From Oreohelix idahoensis (lineage: Eukaryota > Mollusca > Gastropoda > Stylommatophora > Oreohelicidae), in assembly GCA_024509875.1 (NCBI GenBank), contig JAMPIV010000579.1, positions 1 through 64,000 on the forward strand: a stretch of DNA of 64,000 nt. The letters run 5' to 3'. The notes beneath the pieces are model-generated. The model searched no databases. It saw nothing but the letters and a program-made list of their open reading frames with translations, and had not been told where the DNA came from. This document shows, piece by piece, positions 1-11,500 of the stretch; position 1 is the stretch's first letter, and every line of letters starts with the position of its first letter. Position numbers and translations under genes: made by a program.

Positions 1-357
1 TAAATTTTACTTTTATTATTTTTTTAAAATACTTATAATTTTTTTTTTTATTAATTATATTTTAATAATTAAAATTTAATTTATTTATTTCATTAAATTT
101 CAATTTTTTATTTTTACATTATTAACTAAAATTCTAAATTCCTCTAGGAATAAATTCACATATTTTTTTTACTTTTTATCTTTATTTCACCAAAATTTAT
201 CAACTTAAATAAAATTATTTTTAATTTATTTTTTTATTATTTTTTTATTTTAAAATTTTTTTTTTTTGCATTTGTTTATTTTATATTTTTAAATTTACAT
301 AACAATTTTTTTTAATTTTTTTTATTTTAAACTTTTTTTGTTTTTTCTTTTTTTTTT

Positions 358-401
<44 letters not shown>

Positions 402-1760
402 TTTTTTTTTTTTATTTCAAATTTTATTTTTTATTTTTTTTTTTTTTTTTTTTATTTTTTTATTTTTTTTTTTTTTTTTTTTAAATTATTTTTTTTTTTT
501 ATTTTATTTAAAATTAATTAATTTTTATATTTATATATAACAATTATATAATTATTTTTTATTTTTTATTTATTAAATTTTTTTTTTTATAAATTTATTT
601 TTTAAAATTATTAATTAATTTAAAATTTTTTTAAAAAAAAAAATTAAAAAAAAAAAAGAAAAAAATTTTTTTAAAAAAAAAAAAATTTTTTATAAAACAT
701 TACAAAATAATTTTTTTTTATTTTCCAAAAAAATAATTTAATTAATTTTTTTTTTTAAAAAAAAAAATAAAATAAAATTTTTTTAAAAATTAAAACAAAT
801 ATTAATTTTTTATAAAAAATAAAAAAAAAATTTAAATTAAAATATAATTTATTTTAAAAATTTTAAATATTTAAATTTTTTTTATTTTTTTTTTTTTAAT
901 TAAATTTTAATATTTTTTTTTAATTTTAAATTTTTTTTAATTTAAAATTATTTTTTTTTTTTATTTTTTAATTTATTTTTTAAATTATTTTTTTTTTAAA
1001 AAATTTTTTTTTATTTTTTATTTTTTTTTTTAATTTTATTTTTAATTTTTTTTTATTTTTTAAATTTTTATTAAAAATTTTTAAATTTATTTTTTTATTT
1101 TTTAAAATAAAACAATTTTTTTTAAAAAAAAAATTTAAAAATAAAAAAAATTTTTTTTTTTATTTAATTTTTTTTTTTTTTATTTTTATTTATTTTTTTT
1201 TATTTTTTTTTTTTTTTTTTTTTTTTAATTTATTTTTTTTAAATTCTTTTTTATAATTTTTTTTTTTTCATTTTTATTTATTAAATTTTTTTATTATTTT
1301 TTTTATTATAATTTTTTTTTTTTTTTTTTTTTTTAATTATATATTTTTTTTTTTTTTTTTTTTTTTTTATTTTTATTTTTTTTTTTTTTTTTAAATTTTT
1401 TTATAATTTTTTAATTTTAAATTTATTAAACCAAAAATTATTTTTTTTTCAAATTTTTATTTTTAAATTTTTTAATATTTAATTTTTTTTTTTTTTTTTT
1501 TATTTTTTTTTTTTTAAATTATTATTTTTTTTTTTTTAATATTTTTTTTTTTTTTTTTTTATTTTATTTATTTTTTTTTTTATTTTTCTATTTTTTTTTT
1601 TTTTTTTTTTTTAATATTTTTTATATATTTTATTTAAAAATTTTTTTTTTTTTAATTAATTTTTTTTTTTAAATTTAATTTTTATATTTTATTTATTTTT
1701 TTTTTTTTTTTTTATATTTATATTATATTTTTTTTATAATTTTTTTTTATTTAAAATATT

Positions 1761-1797
<37 letters not shown>

Positions 1798-1939
1798 TTT
1801 TTTTTTTATAATTTTTATTTTTTTTTTATTTAAAATTTTTATTTTTTTTTTTTTTTTTTTTTAATTTTTTTTTTTTTATAATTTTTTTATTTTTTATTTT
1901 TTTTTATTTTATAATTTTTTATTATATTTTTATTTTTTT

Positions 1940-1976
<37 letters not shown>

Positions 1977-2078
1977 TTTTATTTATTTTTTTTTATATTT
2001 TTTTTATATAATTTAATTTTTTATATTATTATATTTTTTATTATATTTTTTTTTTTTTTATTTTTTTATAAAAACACA

Positions 2079-2115
<37 letters not shown>

Positions 2116-2900
2116 TTTTTTTATTTTTTTTTTTTTTTATTTCTATTTTATAATTCTAAATTTTTTTATTTTTTATTTTTTTTTTATTTTTATTTTTTTT
2201 TTATTAATATTTAAAATTTTTTATTATTTTTTAATTAATATTAATTTATTTTTTATTTATATAAAAAATTTATTTTTTTATATTTATATATTTTTATAAT
2301 ATATTTTTATTTATATTTAATATTTATTTTTATTTAAATATTTATTAATCTTTTTATTAAATTTACAACTTTTTTTTTTTTTTTTTTTTCTTAATTATTT
2401 TTTTTTTTTATTTTTTTATTACAATTTTTTTTTTTTTTAATTTTTTTTAATATTTTTTAAATTTTTAACATTTGCTTTTTTTTTATTTTATAATTTTAAA
2501 ATATTTATTTAACTTTTTTTAATTTCTTCTTTTTATTTTTTATTTTTTAAAACGGTACATTTAATTATTTAATTAAATATATTTTTTTTTTCTATTCATA
2601 AATTATTTTTTTTTTTTTTTTTTTTATTATATTTTTTTTTTTAAGCATTATTTTTTTTATTTAAAAATTTTTTTTTTTTTTTATTTTTCGTAAGCATTTT
2701 TTAAAAAACATGATGTTTATTTTGATTCTCTTTTTTTTAACTTATTTTAAAAATTTCTTTTTTTATTTTTTTTTTTTTATTTTTTTTTTTTTTTTAATTT
2801 TTTTTCAAAACGTGAAAATTTATTATTAATTAATATTTTATAGATTCCTTTTACAGTTTCCAAAATAGAATAACAATTAAAAACCCTCTCAAAAGACTAA
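1..2900. repeat. T/A homopolymer-like low-complexity tract
   Basis: About 2.9 kb made almost entirely of T runs with interspersed A. G is nearly absent and C is rare. There is no fixed repeat unit and no open frame. Between about 2700 and 3050 it blends gradually into normal-complexity DNA rather than stopping at a sharp edge. No gene or signal can be read in it. It may be genuine low-complexity DNA, but the blending and the parallel C-rich block at 29-31.8 kb make a degraded assembly consensus more likely. Confidence 0.8.
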
Positions 2901-3059
2901 AATTTATTTTATTAATTTAAATTTTATATTTTAAAAACTAAGGAAAATCAAAAAACACTATTTTTAAAAAATTCTTAGCTTTAATTAAGCGGCTGCTTTA
3001 AAATTTTGTATTTGCTTTCGCTTGCTTAACTTATTTTGCTTAGAAAAACCCACAATCAC

Positions 3060-4760
3060 CCTGGCTATAAATTATAGGCTAAGTAAGTCCTTTTTGCCAG
3101 ATTTCCTTTATTCATGGTGCAAAGGCTCAAATATTTGCTGCGAACAAATTAACTTCATGTACCAAATTCCCCCCTGAAAATGAGACAGGTTTAAAATGCC
3201 ACCTTCTTCATAAATTAATATATAATTTTTTATTCCACACGAATTACAGGACAGTACTACAAAAAAATAAAGTTCAGAGCGCTTGTATGGCCAGTAAACT
3301 GCTAGCTTTTTTCATGTGTGACAACTATACACCAGTTTTCCTTCCCTAATGGTTACAAACGCCTCTGGCAATTTCCAGCTCGTTCAATCCCCTTCTATAC
3401 AAAATAGCGATAGGTGTCAATTTTACATATGGCAATCCAATATAACTAATCTTGTATAGGCAAGTTATTCACTCCTCTCTGACAATCTTTTACAACGTGG
3501 TGGAGCAATATCTAGGCCTTGCCTCATGTTTTTGCTACTGAACCACACACAAACAGACATAGTTTATCTTTTTCCCATTTCACCGTCAATGAAATTTTCA
3601 TATAACCTACTATATTAAAATGTGTCCTAGCTTACCACAATTCAATGAAAAATATTAAAACAAAAACGTTGATTCAGTCTTTCGATGACCATTCTGGCAC
3701 AACTTTTGGATCTGCCTTTTGTCCAGGCTTTTCCGAGTTTCATTAGAGAAATTTCTTAGCCTGCTCCTAAACGCACTTGATTTCACATTCACAGGATTTT
3801 TATTTCTCAAAAAATGGCAGTTGAGAACTTCGACGCTTCCTATTTGACCATATTCATTGAAACGTTCTAACCAATCAGGATGGCATGTTTACATGAGCCT
3901 TTGAAAATAAAACTATCCATCCTATACGTTGATCCATTGCCAATAACAAAATATTTGTCATTTGCAGTAAGACCAATAAGGCACACGGTTTTGCCTTAAC
4001 ATTTTACCACAGCCTAATCAAATCGTAATCTAACTTGTCGCCTCATTTTCCCCAAAGCATTGTTACATCCAGAACAATGTGTAGAGTTTACGAATAAAAA
4101 AATGTAAGCCAGGATATCGGATGTTGTGCTGTCAGTCCTGAAACCCACTATCAGTATTCTAAGGCTATTAATATGTTAATTAATAGACTATTTTGCGTAA
4201 CACATAACATATTCTTCGTCAGAGTCTTAAAGGAGAAGAATATATAAGTTTTTAATGGGGCTCGTAAAGTGGCTTCGTTTCAAAATTATGTATTTTTCTT
4301 TGATGGCCACGACCCGTGATTTGCTGAACCACAATTGATTTCACCTTTCCATTAATATGGGATGTCTTCTGGTACTGTCCCCCACGAGGACTATGTCAGG
4401 AGTTTCTTAAAACAATTAACACTGTAGAATGTTAAGGTCCCTCACCCCCAGAATAAGGGACTGTTTCAAACCTGGTTTTTCAAAAACCTAACCTCGTATC
4501 GTTAGTGTTTTTTTCAGTTCTATTTGGCAAAAAAATCAGCGCCCTGGCATGCGTTTCGCGTGTGATCAGAAGGCGTTCACCATGGTTTTAATCGACACCG
4601 AGACGAGCGTAGTATTAGAGGCTTCGCTCCGTCTATTTCTCGACTCTTGCTTAGCCCGTCTGAAGTACAAGAACCTTTTGGGAGGTCAACTTTTGTGTGT
4701 ATAATTTCATTAATGTAGTTATTTGTATCTAGGTCTATTATCATTGCATATTCAAGATCG
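3060..4760 (-). repeat. Diverged LTR-like dispersed repeat, copy 1
   Basis: This stretch aligns by eye, with many differences, to 17.9-19.35 kb. Shared landmarks include TTCAGAGCG near 3270, CCCTAATGGTTAC near 3345, CTTACCACAATTCA near 3630, GCGTAACAC near 4193 and AAAACCTAAC followed by TTAGTGTTTTT near 4480-4510. A CCAATCA box near 3875, followed by TTTGAAAATAAAACT, also resembles the LTR of element C near 26160-26205. I therefore read it as an old LTR of a related family in minus orientation. Its left part is lost in the T-rich tract. No coding frame was found. Confidence 0.5.
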
Positions 4761-5490
4761 TCTAAAGGAATACAAGTACCACTTATATTTTTAGAAAAAA
4801 ATCAAATTTGATTCGCGTGTAGTCCTCTTTATGTAGAGTTATGCAGACGAACTAAAGCGTGTAGAAAATAGGAGGGGTCTCTTGTTCAGCCAGTATGGCG
4901 TTTTAAAACGAGTATAGCCAACTAGTGGGGGGGGAGAAAGTCACTGGTCATTCCGCCCAGATCTTCTTTCTTAGTACTCTTCGTCGGGCTTTGTCATTTA
5001 TGTTTAATTCCTATATATGGGTATGTAGAGTTTTTCTCCACTAAATACGGACAACCGAGGGAAACTATCATGCCAGAGATGAAATGGTAAACATATTTAG
5101 AGTGTTGCCATCAGTTTGACAAATAATCTCTTCTTCCGTCCCCGAGACAGACCATCCTGTTGAGTAATTTGGACAAACGCACTCATACCACAAAGTCTGT
5201 GGCAGTTTTGGAAGAAGACAAAATCCCGACAGTGTCCTTCGAGTACAAAAGATGGCTATAAAAATTTGGATTTCCAGAAAAAGAAAGAATTCAAAAAAAT
5301 TTAACGAGGGGTTCTCTGAAAGCCCTGAACCAATTACTGATCCCGTACATAAGTCATCCCAAGTTAGCTAAGACAAGATCCATTCATATAGGACTAAAGT
5401 TGTTTTCAGCAAGCATTGGTCATATGTTTTGAGACTGCCACCTTATCATTTACCCATAGGTTTAAAACCCAATTGAACTCGTTAGGGCCA
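4761..5490. other. Stretch with no recognised feature
   Basis: This is ordinary-complexity, AT-rich DNA between the LTR-like repeat and element A. I see no long open frame, tandem repeat or inverted repeat. It contains a short G run at about 4927 and nothing else that I can support. Confidence 0.5.
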
Positions 5491-7067
5491 TAAGAGGGCA
5501 ATTTTTACTATTCTTGCAATATAATACATTTATATTAATATTATGTTCGCAAATATTTTGTAAGCAAAGTATTTCCTTTTTAAGTGCTTAAGGAGAAGTC
5601 ATTTTTGAGTTACTTCCCTTGAAAGGAGTTCCGTCATCTTCGATCGGACTCCGCAGACGACTCTAGGCCTACTGCGATTTATTCTGTGGCTGGGTAGGAA
5701 TAGATTGTTCTTGCTTCAGTATATCTATGGCCTGAATTTATACGTAGTGTTTGTATGAGTAGGACGAGTCTGTCTTATATATGGATATCTTTGCATTTCT
5801 AAGTCGAACTAATTTGGTTGTCGCTAGGAAAGGTCAAAGGCTATGCAGCGGAAGTATCGCTAGCAAAGGGTGTGATCCATGGCTGTCATCCTGTGAGGAT
5901 GCCGAGTTTTGTTGTAGCAGGCTTTTTGCCGAAATAGTGATCTATATATGGATGGGGAAAAGTGATAATCATTTAGACATGTTGTATGTACTTTACCCCA
6001 GTGTTTATTCTCTTTTGCCAAGGAATGGCAAAGTTATATTTCGCATAAAAAGGTAAAACCACAATTTATTATGAACTTGGGCTTCGCCATCGTTGTTGAT
6101 AAGCAGATGCACAGTGGTACTTTTAAAAAGAATATCCATTCAGAGGAAGAAGACATTCCTATGTATCAGCACTGGATTGTATGATATTATTCAATTACCT
6201 CTATGAGAGAACCTATGAAGAAATGAGGACATTTAATGAATGACTAATTTTGGTCTATATACTATAGTGAGTGAAGCTCACGAGAGAGAGAACAGCCATG
6301 TTGAAATTCATATACTTTGTATTTATCGAGTGAGAAAAAGGGATGCCTGTACTATCGCTCGATGAACCAAGAGATCACTGCTACATGTGAGAACCCATGT
6401 CTGGGATTCCTATATTATGAAATATATATATATTGAACTTTACGTGAAGGAATATTCGCTAGACGAGGTTAGGTCTAGGAGCCTTCCTATGTATTGGTTA
6501 TGGTCTGACGTGCCCAGTCAGTAAAGCCAGATGATTTACATGATGGAACGCTGAATGCTTATTTACGAATGCTCCATTATGATATTTGCCAAGCATGAAT
6601 GCTAACTTAAGATGATATTCCTGTGATCAACATTATGCTGTCTATGTCGACATTTGTTCCTGTAACCATACACGTACTGTCCAAGTGTGCGTCCCATTAA
6701 ATGTTATAAAAAGACCACCGTAGTTCCAGTACTTCTTGAATTCGAACAGTGTGAGTATGAGTGATGTACTACCAACCTGTCAACTCTATCGAATCATTCT
6801 ACCATTCGCGTACTGACATTCAGATACACACTCATTGTTTACACTCACATTCTTGTCGGAGCCTCATCACGTTCCAGGACAAGATGACCTGTATGACCAA
6901 AACTGTGCTGGGTTTGATGAGTTGACAATCGTTACACTTTACTACACCAGTCCCAACATCTACATTTATCCACTGGTGGACATTCACATCATTTAGCAAA
7001 TAAAGCATGATTCAACAACTAGTAGCCAGTATGAGTTAACAACTACACACAAAGAAAGAGTTTAACA
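5491..7067 (+). repeat. 5' LTR of element A
   Basis: It repeats at 13681-15257 with only about a dozen differences. It starts near GGGCAATTTTTAC and ends in GAGTTTAACA. A 91-codon open frame at 5781-6056 recurs in the other LTR, but nothing suggests it is a gene. The 3' copy has TG just before the shared start, whereas this copy has CA, so the usual TG terminus appears altered here. LTRs carry the element's promoter and polyadenylation signals. I see ATATAA-type stretches but cannot place a start site. Confidence 0.88.
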
Positions 7068-8347
7068 ACTGGTGTGCCAGCTTCCTGGGTCAACCTGCAC
7101 AGTGACCATATTGAGAAGTAAACTACTGAGACCAGACGTTCCTTGGGGTCTGTTACGACACACAAATACATCAGCAGTACAACTCTACAGTGATGTCAGC
7201 GTGACCTGTCCTGTCGAGAGTATGCAGTAACTAGGTCAGGGTTTGTTGACATTTGGTTCATTGGACATTTGCCATACAACTGACAGTGTTACACAGCAAG
7301 CTTGGTTGAAACATAGAACATTACACATCAGGACTGGAGAATATTTGACAGTGTTTGCGAAAGAAAATGTTATTGAACTGAGAAGTTCTACATCGATTGT
7401 TATCATTCAAATCAACGATGGAGCTTCTATTTCTGTGTTGAATTTAAAATAATTAGACCAGAAGTATTTGTTTAATAAAGTACCACAGTACTGTACTATT
7501 AGGCAGTGTAACTGAGCCTTCATTCCAACACATTCTTTCTGCAACACTCTATTTACATCATATTGCCATACTATTTATGCATTTATGTATTTATGTTTAA
7601 CTATTTATATGTGATATTTGTTTGTATCCAGCGGGTTGTTGTTTCGGTTGGGCGGTGTCACACAGCAGAGTATCCCACGTAATAGAGGGTCTGATGTGTG
7701 CGTTTCTATAGGTGCAATTTTCTTCATTGAAAATTTGCTGCGACAGCTGTTGCTATTAGTGTTAGCTGTGAAGTCTGTACTCATTGTTGTTTTTGTAATA
7801 TTCCTCTGTTCTTTAGTTTGTTTTGATTTGTTTGTAATTTGTTGGTCTACCCTATTCTATCTTTCAGTTCTATTCTCAATTTATATTTATATACTGTGGC
7901 GTTATTGGTATTTGTTATCCTCTTGCGGTTTATCTTTTATTGTTTTTCCCATTTGATTTATTTCATTTCCGCAAATGTTTTCATGTTCTTCTGTATAACT
8001 GTTTTGTTTTGTGCCTGATCGACATACACTATTTAAAATATAGTTGATCATATAAATTGATGTACAAGAATCAACTGATAGTTAATTGCTATTACTAAAG
8101 GTACACAGTTGATGATATAAAACACTATTTCTGGTGCACTGCACTTATATTATAGAGTTAACCAGCAACTTATAGCTGTTATTATATAAGGATTTATACA
8201 AGACCTTTGTAAGGCTTGTTTCCCACAGTGATTGGGATAGTTAAATACTATTTTGCCTCAGGTTACAAAGTTATCAAAATACAAAGGTCTTTTGATTAAG
8301 ACTAAGAAAGTAAATTTATTTACTCTTGCAAATTACTGATATTATTA
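7068..8347 (+). promoter_or_regulatory. Element A primer-binding site and leader
   Basis: Two bases after the LTR end, a TGG at 7070 begins TGGTGTGCCAGCTTCCTG. That is the expected place for a primer-binding site pairing with a tRNA ending in CCA. I cannot assign the tRNA. About 1.3 kb of non-coding leader follows before Gag. Open frames of 69 and 112 codons at 7243-7452 and 7618-7956 show no recognisable domain; the second is merely rich in hydrophobic residues from T-rich DNA. Confidence 0.55.
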
Positions 8348-8488
8348 GACAAGCTGTCTACATTAGATTATTTTATCACACAAGGCAGGGCTCTTGATAA
8401 GACTGGTCAGCCATTAGAAGAATGGGCAGTTGCTCAATATGACAAAGCATTAGCTGAGAAAGAGAAAAGCCATTGCTGCCTGAAGAAT
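8348..8488 (+). pseudogene. Displaced Gag N-terminal segment of element A
   Basis: A 46-codon open stretch lies just upstream of the annotated Gag start, in a different frame, and ends at TAG 8486-8488. Its text (LDYFITQGRALD, then EEWAVAQYDKALAEKEK) resembles in character the first 50 residues of element B Gag, which also precede the charged coiled coil. I see no ATG at its start. It probably belonged to the original Gag and was separated by an indel between about 8465 and 8505, so the first ATG at 8506 may not be the ancestral start. Confidence 0.4.
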
Positions 8489-8505
8489 TAGAAAAAGCTG
8501 TTTGA

Positions 8506-11500
8506 ATGACAAAGAGACTGAGGAGAAAGAAATCAGCAGCTAAGGAAAAAAAATTACAAAGAGAGGATGAACAAAAGAAATTGCAGATACAGACTGATGA
8601 AAAAAGATTCCAGATGGAAATGGAAAAAGAGAAAAGAAAGGATGAAGCTGCTGCTGTGAAGAGAAAAAAATTACAGGACCTGCTGCAGAAGAAGAGAGAA
8701 AATTACAAGCTGAAGCTCAAGGAAAAAAAAGCAATAAGAGAACATGAACACCAAAAAGAACTTTTAGCATTTGAGTTAGAAAAGTTAAAGTTAACAAACA
8801 TAAGTAATGTTAATCAAGCATCTAGTGGTAATGGTAAACCCTTTACTTACAAGGTCAAGGTACCAGCGTTCAACCCTTCCAGTGATGACATAACATTCTG
8901 GCTAAACAGATTTGAACGCTCGTGTCGAGCACATAATGTGGACAAATCACAATATGCTAACCAGTTATCAGAAAATCTGAAAGGTGATTCTCTGACTAGT
9001 TTAAGTTTGGTTGAAGAGGCTGACAAAGATAACTATGATGTTATTAGGGCAGCCTTATTAAAGAAGTATCAGTTGTCTGAAGAGGGTTATCGGAAGTTGT
9101 TTAAGACAATGGTGCCTGAGGCAGGTGTAGAATTCTCAGAATTCATTGCAAGGACACGTCTTACATTTGATCGTTGGATTGAGCTATCCAAAACAGAAAA
9201 GACTTATGAAGCCCTTATGGACTTGATACTCAGAGACAAGATTATGTCAAGTATAAATAAACCTTTCCTCGAATTCTTACATGAGCGTAAACCTAAGTCT
9301 CTAAAAGAAATGGAACAGTATTGTACCCAATACGTCACTGCACATCCGGACGTAGCTATTAGCAATAGTAAGGTTAAAGAAGGTATGCCAGTTGCTTCTG
9401 CAACACCATACAACCCTAATCACTCTCACAAATTCCAAGGACCTCAAAATAGGTTTAATAAAAAAGGTAACTATTACAGTTATCAGAACCAAGGTAACCA
9501 ATCATTTCAGGGTTCTTCTTCGAATACCTGGAGAAGAGCTGACAGCCCTCGATTCAGGGGTGGTCATAATTACAGGAACTTTCGCAAAGGACGTCATTCT
9601 AGAAACTATCCAAGTTTTCCTTCATGGAGACAACAGGATCATAATTACCGAGATACTCATTATAATGAATATGATGATAGTAACCAAAGGAGCTATGATT
9701 CAAACCCGAGTAGGGGTTATAATAGTGGAAACAATGATAAGTACAGAGGCAATAATAACAGAGGTAGAGCACAATTCAAAAAACATAAAGCTCATTACCA
9801 GGCGAACTCTGCACAGCAAGTGTCCCACGAAGCCTATAAACAAAATAAAGATAATGATGACTCTAATAATATGGCATGTGCCGCTTTTGATTTTTGGAGA
9901 GCATCTCAGTGCCCCCAATGCAAAACATTATTTGAGCCAACCACAGTGTCTACTTTAAGCTGTGGCCATCCTCTTCCCGCTCTTCCTGCGTCAATCGCGC
10001 ATGATGGGAGAGGTTCTCTTGTCTTACACAAAGGTTTAGTAAATGACAATCCAGTCTCAGTACTTTTTGATTCTGGATGCACAACTATTGGGGTTAGGCA
10101 GTCACTCATAGATCCTTCTCATTCTACAGGCAAAGTAGTCAAATGCGTAACATTTGGCGGCACCATAGAGAAATACTCTACCGCTATCATTAGGATTGCT
10201 ACTCCTTTCTTCACAGGAGATGTACACGCATGTCTTTTGTCGGATCCGATCGCTGATCTTATCATCGGTCGCATTCACGGAGTCAAAGAATGCACTCCGG
10301 AGCAAATTTCCGTTTGGGAAAATCAAAATATGCAATCTGCTAATGCAGTAGTCACTAGAGCTCAAGCTCTCAATATGCCTGAAACTTCATCTGTTGAAGA
10401 TAATGAAGTGCATAACCAAGATGATCCCTTGGTAATTTCTCGTGACTCGTTTATAAAACAACAAGAAGAAGATCCGACTCTTAAGAAATTCTTCACTCTT
10501 GTAACAAAAGGTGATCCGAATAAAGATTCAAATTGTAAATCTTGGATTACAATGAAGAATGGCGTACTTGTACGTATGGTGCAAGACTCCACTAAGTCAA
10601 GTCATTCTCAGATTCTTGTACCCAAGAATTTGAGAGTTAAGATCTTACAACATGCACACGACTCTCAGTGTGCTGGTCACATGGGTTTTTCCCGTACAAA
10701 GTCAAGAGTTCTTGTGAACAAGGACATACGGATCTATTGTCGATCCTGTAAAGTATGTCAAGAAGTCAAATCCAAAGGTCCTCGTCATGCTGCGCCTATT
10801 CAGGCTGCAGATATTCCTATTCGTCCATTCCAGAAAATGGCGATAGACATCATTGGTCCATTCAAGATCAAATCTGCTAGAGGACATCAGTTTATCTTAA
10901 CGTGTGTAGACATGTGCACACGTTGGCCAGAGGCTATCCCTCTAAAGAGCATTACTACCGCTGACATTGCAGATGCTCTTTGGCTTATATTTTCTCGGCT
11001 GGGATTCCCCGGAGAAATATTATCAGATCATGGCACCCAACTGATATCGGATACCATGTCTCAAGTAATGTCTACTCTACAGATAGAGAGATCTTTGAGT
11101 AGCATCTATCATCCTATGTCCAATGGGATGGTCGAGCGACTAAATAGAACACTTAAGAACTTATTAGGGAAGATAACTGAGGATCATCCTCAGGATTGGG
11201 ATAGGGTTTTACCCGCGGCCCTCTTCGCGTACAGAGAGGTTCCCAATGAACATACAGGGTTTTCGCCCTTTGAACTTGTCTTTGGCGCGCGACCGCGCGG
11301 CCCAATGTCTTTGCTGCATGATCTTATAACAGCTGACAATATTGACGATGACACAAAATCTTCTTACGAGTATGTCATCGCGCTGAGACAAAAGATTATC
11401 GAAGCATGCAAATTGGCAACGTCCTCTTCTGAGTTTGCTAAGCAGAAGGCAAGACAATTTGCTAATAAGAAGAGAACTTTACGACAACTTTGTCCTGGTG

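Noticed and set aside
5781..6056. 91-codon open frame present in both LTRs of element A
   Set aside because: It is duplicated simply because the LTRs are duplicated. No domain or independent sign of selection.
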